This document shows, in pieces, positions 42,800 through 51,985 of a DNA stretch of 64,000 nt. A model generated the notes under the pieces. That model did not search any database. It was not told the origin of the DNA and worked only from the letters and a program-made list of their open reading frames with translations. How positions within the stretch are numbered: position 1 is the first letter of the stretch; every line of letters begins with the position of its first letter. Origin of the DNA: Paraburkholderia unamae (GTDB lineage: Bacteria; Pseudomonadota; Gammaproteobacteria; Burkholderiales; Burkholderiaceae); NCBI RefSeq assembly GCF_003268775.1, contig NZ_QLSU01000012.1:213137-277136 (forward strand), given 5' to 3'. Position numbers and translations under genes: made by a program.

Positions 42800-45241
42800 T
42801 TAGTTGCGCACCGGCTTGCCGGTTTGCAGCATGCCCATGATGCGTTCCTGCGTCTTCTGCGTGCCGAGCAGTTCGACGAAGGCGCGGCGCTCGAGCTTGA
42901 GCAGCCATTCTTCGTCGACGAGGCTGCCCGCTTCGACGTCGCCACCGCACACGGCTTCGGCGATGCGGCTCGCGATCAGGAAATCGTGGTCGCTGATGAA
43001 GCGGCCGTCGCGCATGTTCACGAGCGACGCCTTGATGGTCGAGATTGCCGAGCGGCCCGCCACCGGAATCTGCGTCGCGCGCAGCGGCGCACGGTAGCCC
43101 GCCGCGCTCAGTGCGCGCGCTTCCTTCTTCGCCGTGTCGAGCAGCTCGAACACGTTGAAGACGATGGTGTCCGAGGGCTTCAGATAGCCCATCGCGCGAG
43201 CGTCGTGCGCCGAGCTGGACACCTTCGCCATCGCCGCGTTTTCGAACGACTTTTGCAGGAAGCGCAGCAGATCGCTCGGGGCCGCGCCAATCGCCTGCGC
43301 GCCTTCGGCCGCGCGAATCGCCGCTTCCTTCAGGCCGCCGCCCGCCGGCACGAGACCTACGCCCACTTCCACGAGGCCAACGAAGCTCTCGATGTGCGCA
43401 ACGCGCTTCGCGCTTTGCAGCATGATTTCGCAGCCGCCGCCGAGCGCGATGCCCGAGACCGCCGTCACGACCGGCACGTTCGCGTATTTCACGCGCAGCA
43501 TCGTGTCCTGGAACTTCTTCACGAACGGCTCGATGCCCTTCGCCCCGCCCATCATGAACGCGGGCATCGCCTCTTCGAGGTTCGCGCCCGCCGAGAACGG
43601 GCCGCCCGGCGCGCCGAGCTTGAGCGACGTCGGTTGCCAGATCACGAGGCCCTTGTAGCCGTCTTCGGCGATCTCGATGGCCTTCACGAGCGAGTCGAGC
43701 AGCGCCGGACCCATCGTGTTCATCTTGCTCTTGTACGAGACGATGACGACGTCGTCCTCGCCCGCGCGGTCGTCCACCCAGGCGCGCAGGTTGTCGTTCT
43801 CGAACAGCGTCTTGCCGAAGGTCTTCGGGTCGCGTGCGTTCGTTTCGCCGAACAGCGCCGCGCGGAACACCTGGCGCTCGTACACCGGCAGAGTCGAGCG
43901 CGGCACGAAGCGCGCCTCAGCCGGCGACCACGAACCCTGCGCGCCGTGCACGCCGCCGTTTTCGGCAACCGCGCCTTCGAACACCCAGGCGGGCAGCGGC
44001 GCATTCGAGAGCGCCTTGCCTGCGTCGATGTCTTCCTTCACCCACTCGGCCACCTGCTTCCAGCCCGCGGCCTGCCAGCCTTCGAACGGGCCTTCGTTCC
44101 AGCCGAAGCCCCAGCGGATCGCGAGATCGACATCGCGCGCGTTGTCCGCGATCGACTGGAGATGCACGCCGATGTAGTGGAACACGTCACGGAAGATCGA
44201 CCACAGGAACTGCGCCTGCGGATGCTGCGTTTCGCGCAGCAGCTTCAGACGCTCGGCGGGCGGACGCTTGAGGATGCGGCCCACCAGTTCGTCCGCCTTG
44301 CCGCCGCCATCGACGTATTCGCCCGTGCCGGCGTCGAGCACCTTGATGGCTTTGCCTTCCTTGCGATAGAAGCCGCCACCCGTCTTCTGGCCGAGCGCGC
44401 CCTTCGCCACGAGCCCCGCGAGCACGGCAGGCGTCTCGTACACGGGGAAGAACGGATCGTCCTTCAGGTTGTCCTGCATCGTCTTGATGACGTGCGCCAT
44501 CGTGTCGAGACCGACCACGTCGGCCGTGCGGAACGTCGCCGACTTCGCGCGGCCAAGGCGAGCACCGGTGAGGTCGTCGACTTCATCGAAACGCAGTCCG
44601 AACTTCTTCGCCTCGGCGATCACCGCGAGGATCGAGAACACGCCCACGCGGTTCGCGATGAAGTTCGGCGTGTCCTTCGCGCGCACCACGCCCTTGCCTA
44701 CCACGCTCGTCAGGAACGATTCGAGCTGGTCGAGGATTTCGGGCTGCGTTTGCGCGGTCGGGATCAGTTCGACCAGGTGCATGTAGCGCGGCGGATTGAA
44801 AAAGTGCACGCCGCAAAAGCGCGCCTTCAACGTATCGTCGAAGCCATGCGAAAGTTCGGTGATCGACAGGCCCGAGGTGTTGGTCGCGAAGATCGCGTTC
44901 GGGCCGATGTGCGGCGCGACCTTCTTGTAGAGGTCGTGCTTCCAGTCCATGCGCTCGGCGATCGCTTCGATCACCACGTCGCATTCCGCGAGTTTGGCGA
45001 TGTCGTCTTCGTAGTTCGCGGGCGTGAGATATTTTGCGTCGTCCTTCACGCCGAACGGCGCGGGCGAGAGCTTCTTGAGCGCTTCGATCGCCTTGAGCGC
45101 GATGGCGTTCTTCGGGCCTTCCTTCGCGGGCAAATCGAACAGCAGCACGGGCACGCGGGCGTTGATCAGGTGCGCGGCGATCTGCGCGCCCATCACGCCG
45201 GCGCCGAGCACGGCCACCTTGCGAATATTGAGGTTGCTCAC
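42800..45241 (-). CDS. 3-hydroxyacyl-CoA dehydrogenase/enoyl-CoA hydratase fusion (GTG start)
   Basis: 813 residues carrying both central steps of beta-oxidation. The dehydrogenase half comes first (KVAVLGAGVMGAQIA at residues 7-21, then NRVGVFSILAV); the hydratase half is C-terminal (FSAGANLEEA, SGIALGGGCEIML, EVGVGLVPAGGG). This is the reverse of E. coli FadB. The start is GTG at 45241, with GGAGGA ending six bases upstream. An in-frame ATG at 45265 lies before that ribosome binding site and is unlikely. Confidence 0.93.
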   Translation of the reverse strand: MSNLNIRKVAVLGAGVMGAQIAAHLINARVPVLLFDLPAKEGPKNAIALKAIEALKKLSPAPFGVKDDAKYLTPANYEDDIAKLAECDVVIEAIAERMDWKHDLYKKVAPHIGPNAIFATNTSGLSITELSHGFDDTLKARFCGVHFFNPPRYMHLVELIPTAQTQPEILDQLESFLTSVVGKGVVRAKDTPNFIANRVGVFSILAVIAEAKKFGLRFDEVDDLTGARLGRAKSATFRTADVVGLDTMAHVIKTMQDNLKDDPFFPVYETPAVLAGLVAKGALGQKTGGGFYRKEGKAIKVLDAGTGEYVDGGGKADELVGRILKRPPAERLKLLRETQHPQAQFLWSIFRDVFHYIGVHLQSIADNARDVDLAIRWGFGWNEGPFEGWQAAGWKQVAEWVKEDIDAGKALSNAPLPAWVFEGAVAENGGVHGAQGSWSPAEARFVPRSTLPVYERQVFRAALFGETNARDPKTFGKTLFENDNLRAWVDDRAGEDDVVIVSYKSKMNTMGPALLDSLVKAIEIAEDGYKGLVIWQPTSLKLGAPGGPFSAGANLEEAMPAFMMGGAKGIEPFVKKFQDTMLRVKYANVPVVTAVSGIALGGGCEIMLQSAKRVAHIESFVGLVEVGVGLVPAGGGLKEAAIRAAEGAQAIGAAPSDLLRFLQKSFENAAMAKVSSSAHDARAMGYLKPSDTIVFNVFELLDTAKKEARALSAAGYRAPLRATQIPVAGRSAISTIKASLVNMRDGRFISDHDFLIASRIAEAVCGGDVEAGSLVDEEWLLKLERRAFVELLGTQKTQERIMGMLQTGKPVRN

Positions 45242-45347
45242 GTTGTTCCTCCAGCGGGTATGCAATGTCGAGCGGATTGAGGTGTGAGGGCGGCGCGCCG
45301 CGACAGATAACGCAACGCGGACCGCCTCTGGACATCGTCGTGTTGAC

Positions 45348-45376
45348 CGGGCGCGCGGTCGAAAAGCGCGCGCCCG
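45348..45376 (-). terminator. GC-rich hairpin after acyl-CoA dehydrogenase gene
   Basis: A 9-bp perfect stem, CGGGCGCGC and GCGCGCCCG, with an 11-base loop lies just after the dehydrogenase stop. It has no T-run downstream, so it may be an mRNA-stabilising or attenuating hairpin rather than a full terminator. Confidence 0.35.
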
Positions 45377-45383
45377 TTGGCTT

Positions 45384-47171
45384 TTAGAACAGCGCTTCGT
45401 CGACTTCCATCAGCGTCTTCGAACCCGCGCGCGCCTGGCGGATCGACGTGGCCGTTTCGGGCAGGAGCTTGGCGAAGTAGAAACGCGCCGTGGCCAGCTT
45501 CGACTTGTAGAACGGATCGCCCGAGCTTTCCTTGTCGAGCGCGATGCGCGCCATGCGCGCCCAGAAGTACGCGAACACGAGGTGGCCCGCCGTGCGCAGG
45601 TACGGCACCGCTGCCGCGCCCACTTCGTCGGGGTTCTGCATGGCCTTCATGCCGATTTCCATCGTGAGCTTCTGCATCTTGTCGCCAATGTCGGCGAGCG
45701 GATTCACGAACTCCTGCATTTCCGGCTTGATGCCTTCGGCCTCGACGAACTCCGTCACGATCTTGCCGAACTTCTTGAGCTTCGCGCCCATGTCGCCGAG
45801 CACCTTGCGGCCCAGCAGGTCGAGCGACTGGATCGTGTTCGTGCCTTCGTAGATCTGGTTGATACGCGCGTCGCGCACGTACTGCTCCATGCCCCACTCG
45901 GAGATGAAGCCGTGGCCGCCGTACACCTGCATGCCGAGGTTGGTGCTCTCGAAGGCGTTGTCGGTGAGGAAGGCCTTGATGATCGGCGTGAGCAGCGCGA
46001 CGAGGTCGGCCGCTTCCTTGCGCTCTGCTTCGTCGCCGTGCGAAAGCTCCTTGTCGATCTGCAAGGCGGACCAGTACGTGAAGGCGCGCGCGCCTTCGGC
46101 CCAGGCCTTCTGCGTGAGGAGCATGCGGCGCACGTCCGGATGCACGATGATCGGGTCCGCCGCCTTCCCGGGCGCCTTCGGGCCGGTCAGCGCGCGCATT
46201 TGCAGGCGCTCCTTCGCGTACGTGAGCGAGTTCTGGTATGCGACTTCGGTGAGGCCGAGACCCTGCATGCCGACGCCCAGACGTGCGGCGTTCATCATCA
46301 CGAACATGGCGTTCAAGCCCTTGTTCGGCTCGCCGACGAGCCAGCCTTTCGCGCTGTCCAGGTTCATCACGCAGGTCGAGTTGCCGTGAATGCCCATCTT
46401 GTGCTCGATCGAGCCGCACTTGATGCCGTTGCGCTCACCGACTTCGCCCGCTGCCGTGGGGATGAACTTCGGCACGACGAAAAGCGAGATGCCCTTGGTT
46501 CCCGGCGGGGCATCAGGCAGACGCGCGAGCACGAGGTGGATGATGTTCTCGGCCATGTCGTGCTCACCGCTCGAGATGAAGATCTTCGTGCCGGTGATCG
46601 CATACGAGCCGTCGCTGTTGGGCTCCGCCTTCGTGCGCAGCATGCCGAGGTCGGTGCCGCAGTGCGGCTCGGTCAGGCACATCGTGCCGGTCCACACGCC
46701 TTCGACGAGCTTCGGCAGATAAGCCTTCTGGAGTTCGGACGTGCCGTGCGCGTGCAGACATTCATAGGCGCCATGCGAGAGACCCGGATACATGGTCCAC
46801 GCCTGGTTCGCCGAATTCAGCATTTCGTAGAGCGCGTTGTTCACGAACGCGGGCAGGCCCTGCCCGCCGTATTCGGGATCGCAGCCGAGTGCCGGCCAGC
46901 CGGCTTCGACATACTGCTTGTACGCTTCCTTGAAACCGGTGGGCGTGGTGACGACGCCATCACCCGCGTAGGTGCAGCCCTCGCGGTCGCCGACCTGGTT
47001 CAGCGGAAACAGCACCTCGGAGCAGAATTTGCCGGCTTCTTCGAGCACCTGGTTGATGGTGTCGGCGTCGAGGTCGGCGTGCTTCGGCATCTGCTTCACT
47101 TCGCCTTCCACGTTCAGCAGCTCGTGCAGCACGAACTGCATGTCGCGCAGCGGCGCGGTGTACTGTCCCAT
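45384..47171 (-). CDS. acyl-CoA dehydrogenase (DmdC-like, long form)
   Basis: 595-residue FAD enzyme for the first step of beta-oxidation. It has an N-terminal extension (YTAPLRDMQFVLHELL), then MCLTEPHCGTDLGML, ISSGEHDMAENIIHLVLAR and YEGTNTIQSLDLLGRK, which close the flavin and catalytic regions, and an extra C-terminal domain (about 470-590) typical of the 590-600-residue AcdA/DmdC group. GGAGAG is five bases before the ATG. It lies 69 bases downstream of the TetR gene and 142 bases upstream of the fused dehydrogenase/hydratase gene. Confidence 0.92.
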   Translation of the reverse strand: MGQYTAPLRDMQFVLHELLNVEGEVKQMPKHADLDADTINQVLEEAGKFCSEVLFPLNQVGDREGCTYAGDGVVTTPTGFKEAYKQYVEAGWPALGCDPEYGGQGLPAFVNNALYEMLNSANQAWTMYPGLSHGAYECLHAHGTSELQKAYLPKLVEGVWTGTMCLTEPHCGTDLGMLRTKAEPNSDGSYAITGTKIFISSGEHDMAENIIHLVLARLPDAPPGTKGISLFVVPKFIPTAAGEVGERNGIKCGSIEHKMGIHGNSTCVMNLDSAKGWLVGEPNKGLNAMFVMMNAARLGVGMQGLGLTEVAYQNSLTYAKERLQMRALTGPKAPGKAADPIIVHPDVRRMLLTQKAWAEGARAFTYWSALQIDKELSHGDEAERKEAADLVALLTPIIKAFLTDNAFESTNLGMQVYGGHGFISEWGMEQYVRDARINQIYEGTNTIQSLDLLGRKVLGDMGAKLKKFGKIVTEFVEAEGIKPEMQEFVNPLADIGDKMQKLTMEIGMKAMQNPDEVGAAAVPYLRTAGHLVFAYFWARMARIALDKESSGDPFYKSKLATARFYFAKLLPETATSIRQARAGSKTLMEVDEALF

Positions 47172-47240
47172 GTCTTCTCTCCAAAAATTCGAGCTTCGGG
47201 TCCCTCGCGCCGCCGCGACTTCAATGTTGCGGTCTGGGCG

Positions 47241-47840
47241 CTACTGGGTCTCGCTCTGATACGAAACAATCAGTTTCTCGAACGCGGCCCACGTATGCTC
47301 GACCGCGTCCGGCAGATGCAGGAAGCGGCCGTCATGATGCAGGCCGAGCGTCACGCTATACAGTTCGAAGAGCATCAGCGCGGGATCGGTCTCCTTACGC
47401 AAATGGCCTTCTTCAATCGCCTGCGAAATGGCCCTCAGGAGCGCCGCACGCCACATCGACACGCTCGCGACCAGGGTCTCGCGCACCTGGCTGTCCGCGC
47501 GGTCGTCGTACTCGACGGCGCCGCTGATATAAATGCAGCCCGTCGTGACTTCGTGGATGCGCTTCTCGAACCATCGTGAGAGCATCGCACGCAGGCGAGG
47601 CAAACCGCGTGGTTCACGCAAGCTCGGAAAGAAGACTTCTTCCTCGAATCGACGGTGGTACTCGCGCACCACCTCGACTTGCAGGTCTTCCCGTGAGCCG
47701 AAGTGTGCAAAGACGCCACTCTTGCTCATCTGCATACGCTCGGCGAGCAGGCCGATGGTGAGTCCTTCCAGTCCATCGCGACCTGCGAGGTCGAGTGCTG
47801 CGTCCAGAATGGCAGCTCGTGTCTGTTCGCCTTTTCGCAT
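47241..47840 (-). CDS. TetR family transcriptional regulator
   Basis: 199 residues. The N-terminal helix-turn-helix (about 8-52) contains RAAILDAALDLAGRDGLEGLTIGLLAERMQMSKSGVFAHFGSRE, a textbook TetR domain (quoted in part: AERMQMSKSGVFAHFGS). The C-terminal ligand domain is unassigned. As first gene of the beta-oxidation cluster it probably represses it in an acyl-CoA-dependent way, like FadR/PsrA-type regulators. A perfect inverted repeat at 47973-47990, 133 bases upstream, is a candidate site. Confidence 0.9.
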   Translation of the reverse strand: MRKGEQTRAAILDAALDLAGRDGLEGLTIGLLAERMQMSKSGVFAHFGSREDLQVEVVREYHRRFEEEVFFPSLREPRGLPRLRAMLSRWFEKRIHEVTTGCIYISGAVEYDDRADSQVRETLVASVSMWRAALLRAISQAIEEGHLRKETDPALMLFELYSVTLGLHHDGRFLHLPDAVEHTWAAFEKLIVSYQSETQ

Positions 47841-47972
47841 AGCTTTCTTTACCGTAACGATGTGGCCGCGATGTTGCCGTCAACTACTCGTCAACTGCTC
47901 GCATCGGGGCCTGAATTAAATCGAACGGCCGTACTATTGTTGAGGACAGCCGTCCGCGAAACAAGGACTTTA

Positions 47973-47990
47973 TTAGAAACCGATTTCTAA
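47973..47990. promoter_or_regulatory. candidate TetR operator
   Basis: Perfect inverted repeat TTAGAAA-CCGA-TTTCTAA, 7-bp arms and a 4-base spacer, in the 268-base gap upstream of the TetR gene. The 18-bp palindrome fits the size of TetR-family operators. It is also downstream of the ClsB-like gene but has no T-run, so a terminator role is less likely. Confidence 0.5.
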
Positions 47991-48108
47991 CCGGTACTCT
48001 AATTTCCGGGGTTCGCGCGCTGCGCACAAGCCGACATTCTCTCGATTGCACACGCGGCCTGACGTATGGCAGGCGAGCCTTGCCGGGCGGTCTATTTGTC
48101 TGATTGTT

Positions 48109-49497
48109 CTAGTCGTAACCGCCCACCGTGATGAGCTTCATGACCGCGCGGTAAGACGCCCAGGCAAGCCAGTTCACGGCGCGCACGTGCCAGGGGCGCG
48201 CCTCGTAGCGCGCACGGTCGATCTGCCCGGCATCGCCGAACGCCGCGAGGATCGCGTCGCGCAACTGCTCGATTTGCGGATGCTGCACGAGCAGCACGTT
48301 CGCCTCGTTGTTGAGCACGAGGCTGAGCGCGTCGAGATTCGAGGAGCCGACGGTGGCCCAGGTCGAATCGACCACGGCCACCTTGCCGTGGAGCATCGTT
48401 TTCTCGTATTCAGCAATCTGCACGCCCGCGCTGAGCAACTGGTGATAGAGGAACGGCACCCCGTAGTCGAGCACCTTGAATTCATTTCGTCCGACCAGAA
48501 GCTTGACCGCCACGCCCCGCTCCGCGGCCGCGACGAGCGCGCGCCGCAAGCGCCGACCCGGCATGAAATACGGATTGGCGAGCAGCACTTCCTTGCGCGC
48601 CTCGCCGATGGCGTCGAGATACGCCTTTTCGATGGCCCGCCGGTTCACCACGTTGTCGCGCGCGACAAACGCCACGCAGGGCACGTGCGCCGTGCGCGGG
48701 TCGCGCACGCTCGCGCGCAGGCGCTCGCGCAGCCGCGTGAAGAAGCGCTTGGCGCGCGACGAGCGCACGGTGGGCGCAAGCGCGCGCAGCGCGTCGTCCA
48801 CCATCTGCGTGGGACGCCCCACCGTATGGCCGGTCGGATGCGGCGACATGAAACCGGCGCTCGCGGGCACGCCGGGCGAAACCTGCTGGGGCAGCGGCGG
48901 GCGGTAGCCGAGCCGGATGCGCCGCCACTGCTGCTCGATCGCGAGGCGCACGTCCACGACCACGGGGCCGTGCAGTTCCACGGCGAAATCCCAGCGCGGA
49001 AACGGCAGCTTCCTGCCGTCCTGCTCGAAATCGTCGATCACGTTGATGCCGCCGCAATAGGCGAACTGGTCGTCGATCACGGCGAGCTTGCGATGCGTGC
49101 GCGAAAAGCCGAAGCGCCCGAAGATGTGCGGGTTGTACACGCGGTGCTCGACGCCCGCGCCCGGCCAGCCATCGAAAAGCGCGATGCGCGGCGAGCCGAC
49201 GCCGTCGGTGATGACGCGCACTCGCACGCCGCGCGCCGCGGCGCGCAACAGCGCCTCGGAGAGCGCGCGGCCGATGTCGTCGTCGCAGAAGATATAGGTC
49301 TCGAGGGCGACGTCGCGCGTGGCCGCGTCGATGCGCTCGATCATCGCGCCGAAAAGACCGGCGCTCGAACTGAACAGGCGCACGTCGTTGCCGCTCGTGA
49401 AGCGGTAGCGCGAGCGATAACGGCGCCCGAGCAGCGCCTCGCGCAGCCGCACGACGCGCTGCGATTCGATGCCGGGATCGGTGCTGGTCTCGCTCAT
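48109..49497 (-). CDS. ClsB-like phospholipase D family protein (cardiolipin synthase)
   Basis: 462 residues with two HKD catalytic motifs, HRKLAVID and HGKVAVVD, both complete. The first block YIFCDDDIGRALSEALLRAA and the lack of N-terminal membrane helices resemble ClsB (YbhO) rather than ClsA, so it probably makes cardiolipin from phosphatidylglycerol or phosphatidylethanolamine. The ATG at 49497 overlaps the nudB stop (ATGA), giving translational coupling; a longer frame to 49593 would overlap nudB. Confidence 0.88.
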   Translation of the reverse strand: MSETSTDPGIESQRVVRLREALLGRRYRSRYRFTSGNDVRLFSSSAGLFGAMIERIDAATRDVALETYIFCDDDIGRALSEALLRAAARGVRVRVITDGVGSPRIALFDGWPGAGVEHRVYNPHIFGRFGFSRTHRKLAVIDDQFAYCGGINVIDDFEQDGRKLPFPRWDFAVELHGPVVVDVRLAIEQQWRRIRLGYRPPLPQQVSPGVPASAGFMSPHPTGHTVGRPTQMVDDALRALAPTVRSSRAKRFFTRLRERLRASVRDPRTAHVPCVAFVARDNVVNRRAIEKAYLDAIGEARKEVLLANPYFMPGRRLRRALVAAAERGVAVKLLVGRNEFKVLDYGVPFLYHQLLSAGVQIAEYEKTMLHGKVAVVDSTWATVGSSNLDALSLVLNNEANVLLVQHPQIEQLRDAILAAFGDAGQIDRARYEARPWHVRAVNWLAWASYRAVMKLITVGGYD

Positions 49498-49970
49498 TTG
49501 CCTGCTCCGCGCAGCCGCTCGGGCAACTGGAGGATCGCCTCGCGGTTCGACCACGAGAAGCACTTCGCCGCTGCCTGCTCGTAGGGCAGCCAAACATACG
49601 CCGTATGCTCGCGCGGCGCGAGGGTCACGACCGTGCCCTCGGGCACCGCCAGGCTGAACCAGTGCTCGGTGTTGCGCGTGACGCCCGGCGCATAACGATG
49701 GCGCCAGACTGGATAGATTTCGTACTCGATCTCGTGATGCCAGTCGAGCAGCGCCGCCTGCGGCAGACCATCGGCGCCGACGGCAATGCCCGTCTCCTCG
49801 CCCACTTCGCGCACGGCGGTTTCGGCGAACGGCTCGTCCAGGCGATCCTTCGAGCCCGTGACCGACTGCCAGAAGCCGGGCCGGTCGGCGCGTTCGATGA
49901 TCAGGACCTCCAGTTGCGGCGTATGGATGACGACGAGTACGGATTCCGGAATCTTCGGCGGCTTCTGCAT
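49494..49970 (-). CDS. nudB: dihydroneopterin triphosphate diphosphatase
   Basis: 158-residue Nudix hydrolase that removes pyrophosphate from dihydroneopterin triphosphate in folate synthesis. The Nudix box reads G-x6-E-x7-REVGEETGI, one residue longer after the glycine than the canonical G-x5-E form; I recall the same spacing in related proteins, so it is probably not a defect. It follows aspS, as in many proteobacteria, and overlaps the ClsB-like gene by four bases. Confidence 0.88.
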   Translation of the reverse strand: MQKPPKIPESVLVVIHTPQLEVLIIERADRPGFWQSVTGSKDRLDEPFAETAVREVGEETGIAVGADGLPQAALLDWHHEIEYEIYPVWRHRYAPGVTRNTEHWFSLAVPEGTVVTLAPREHTAYVWLPYEQAAAKCFSWSNREAILQLPERLRGAGK

Positions 49971-50045
49971 GGTGATGGAGCGTGGTGGGAACGCGCGCTG
50001 CGCGCTTGCGGCGCGTCTAAAGGTAATTTAACGCAAAAAGCAAAA

Positions 50046-50064
50046 AAGGCGCACGATGCGCCTT
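50046..50064 (-). terminator. intrinsic terminator (second of a tandem pair) after aspS
   Basis: 8-bp perfect stem AAGGCGCA/TGCGCCTT with a 3-base loop. On the minus strand it is followed by TTTTGCTTTTTG, a canonical intrinsic terminator. It should limit readthrough from aspS into nudB. Confidence 0.75.
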
Positions 50065-50079
50065 TTCTGTTGTTGCGAT

Positions 50080-50103
50080 GCAAAAGCCCTCGCGGGCCTT
50101 TGC
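50080..50103 (-). terminator. hairpin (first of a tandem pair) after aspS
   Basis: 10-bp stem with one G-T wobble closed by a GCGA (GNRA-type) loop on the minus strand, 14 bases after the aspS stop; no T-run directly follows. It works with, or is backed up by, the hairpin at 50046-50064. Confidence 0.6.
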
Positions 50104-50117
50104 GGCAGGGGTGTGGC

Positions 50118-51923
50118 TTACTGCGCCGTCTTCTGCTCGGGCTGACGCAGACGGATGTGGAGTTCGCGAAGCTGCTTCTCGTCCACCGGGCTCGGCGCCT
50201 GCGTGAGCAGACACTGCGCGCGCTGCGTCTTCGGGAACGCGATCACGTCGCGGATCGAGTCGGCGCCGGCCATCATCGTGACGATGCGATCGAGACCGAA
50301 CGCGATACCGCCGTGCGGCGGCGCGCCGTATTGCAGCGCGTCCAGCAGGAAGCCGAACTTCGCACGCGCTTCTTCCGCATTGATCTTCAGCGCGCGGAAC
50401 ACCTTGCTCTGCACCTCTTCCTGATAGATACGCACCGAGCCGCCGCCGATTTCCCAGCCGTTCAGCACCATGTCGTAAGCCTTCGCGAGGCAGCGGCCCG
50501 GATCCGTTTCGAGGTATTCCAGGTGCTCGTCCTTCGGGCTAGTGAACGGGTGGTGCGCGGCCACGTAGCGGTTTTCTTCCTCGTCGTACTCGAACATCGG
50601 GAAGTCGATGACCCACAGCGGCTTCCAGCCCTTCTCGACGAGACCGTTGGCACGGCCGAACTCCGAGTGGCCGACCTTCAGGCGCAGTGCGCCGAGGCTG
50701 TCGTTCACGACCTTCGCGCGGTCTGCCGCGAAGAAAATGATGTCGCCGTCTTGCGCGCCGGTGCGCTCGAGGATCGCGGCGATGGCGGCGTCGTGCAGGT
50801 TCTTGACGATCGGGCTTTGCAGACCGTCACGGCCCTTCGCGGCTTCGTTGACCTTGATCCAGGCGAGGCCCTTCGCGCCGTAGATGCGCACGAATTCCGT
50901 GTAGCCGTCGATATCGCCGCGCGAGAGTTCTGCGCCCTTCGGCACGCGCAGTGCGGCCACACGGCCGTCCTTGCTGTTGGCCGGCGTGCTGAACACCTTG
51001 AAGTCGACGTCCTTCATGGCGTCGGTGAGTTCCGTGAATTCGAGCTTCACGCGCAGGTCCGGCTTGTCCGAGCCGAAGCGGCTCATGGCTTCCGAGTACG
51101 GCATGACCGGGAACTTCGCGTCGAGTTCGACGCCGATCGTTTCCTTGAACACGTGACGCGCCATGTCTTCGAACAGATCGCGGATTTCCTGCTCGCCGAG
51201 GAACGACGTTTCGCAGTCGATCTGCGTGAATTCGGGCTGACGGTCAGCGCGCAGGTCTTCGTCGCGGAAGCACTTCACGATCTGGTAGTAGCGATCGAAG
51301 TTCGCCACCATCAGCAGCTGCTTGAAGAGCTGCGGCGACTGCGGCAGCGCGAAGAACTGGCCCGGGTTCGTACGCGACGGCACGAGGTAGTCGCGCGCGC
51401 CTTCCGGCGTGCTCTTCGTGAGCATCGGCGTTTCGATGTCGATGAAGCCGAGCGCGTCGAGATACTTGCGCACGGCCATCGTCACGCGGTAGCGCAGGCG
51501 CAGGTTGTGCTGCATCTGCGGACGGCGCAGGTCGAGCACGCGGTGCGTGAGGCGCGTGGTTTCCGAGAGGTTGTCGTCGTCGAGCTGGAACGGCGGCGTA
51601 ACCGACGCGTTGAGCACCACGAGCTCGTGGCACAGCACTTCGATCTTGCCGCTCGTGAGGTTGGCGTTGACCGTGCCTTCCGGACGATTGCGAACCACGC
51701 CCTTCACCTGCACGCAGAATTCGTTGCGCACGCCTTCAGCGACCTTGAACATCTCCGCGCGATCCGGATCGCACACGACCTGAACGAGGCCCTCGCGGTC
51801 GCGCAGGTCGATGAAGATGACGCCGCCATGGTCACGGCGGCGATGCACCCAACCGCACAGCGAAACAGTTTGGCCCAGCAGCTGTTCGGTCACCAGACCG
51901 CAGTATTCTGATCTCATCGACAT
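50118..51923 (-). CDS. aspS: aspartyl-tRNA synthetase (probably non-discriminating)
   Basis: 601-residue class IIb synthetase. The N-terminal OB-fold anticodon domain (RRRDHGGVIFIDLRDREG), class II core (TPEGARDYLVPSR, RCFRDEDLRADRQPEFTQID, FGLDR) and GAD insertion are complete. His replaces the Leu at E. coli position 30 (RRRDHGG versus RRRDLGS) and Gly replaces the Lys at about 85 (RPEGT). These match the features reported for the non-discriminating Pseudomonas enzyme, which also charges tRNA-Asn for GatCAB amidation. Starts at 51923 or 51917 are equally possible. Confidence 0.95.
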   Translation of the reverse strand: MSMRSEYCGLVTEQLLGQTVSLCGWVHRRRDHGGVIFIDLRDREGLVQVVCDPDRAEMFKVAEGVRNEFCVQVKGVVRNRPEGTVNANLTSGKIEVLCHELVVLNASVTPPFQLDDDNLSETTRLTHRVLDLRRPQMQHNLRLRYRVTMAVRKYLDALGFIDIETPMLTKSTPEGARDYLVPSRTNPGQFFALPQSPQLFKQLLMVANFDRYYQIVKCFRDEDLRADRQPEFTQIDCETSFLGEQEIRDLFEDMARHVFKETIGVELDAKFPVMPYSEAMSRFGSDKPDLRVKLEFTELTDAMKDVDFKVFSTPANSKDGRVAALRVPKGAELSRGDIDGYTEFVRIYGAKGLAWIKVNEAAKGRDGLQSPIVKNLHDAAIAAILERTGAQDGDIIFFAADRAKVVNDSLGALRLKVGHSEFGRANGLVEKGWKPLWVIDFPMFEYDEEENRYVAAHHPFTSPKDEHLEYLETDPGRCLAKAYDMVLNGWEIGGGSVRIYQEEVQSKVFRALKINAEEARAKFGFLLDALQYGAPPHGGIAFGLDRIVTMMAGADSIRDVIAFPKTQRAQCLLTQAPSPVDEKQLRELHIRLRQPEQKTAQ

Positions 51924-51985
51924 GATGTTCGTCTTTCGTTATGCATGAATGGACGGCAGCGTCGCGCGACGCACGTCGTCCGGTA

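Noticed and set aside
42680..45280. 866-codon plus-strand frame opposite the hydroxyacyl-CoA dehydrogenase fusion
   Set aside because: Composition typical of antisense frames; no motifs, and the minus strand is certain.
49494..49970. Possible inactivation of NudB because the Nudix box has one extra residue
   Set aside because: The REVGEETGI half is intact, and I recall the same spacing in related Burkholderia proteins, so it is likely a family feature.
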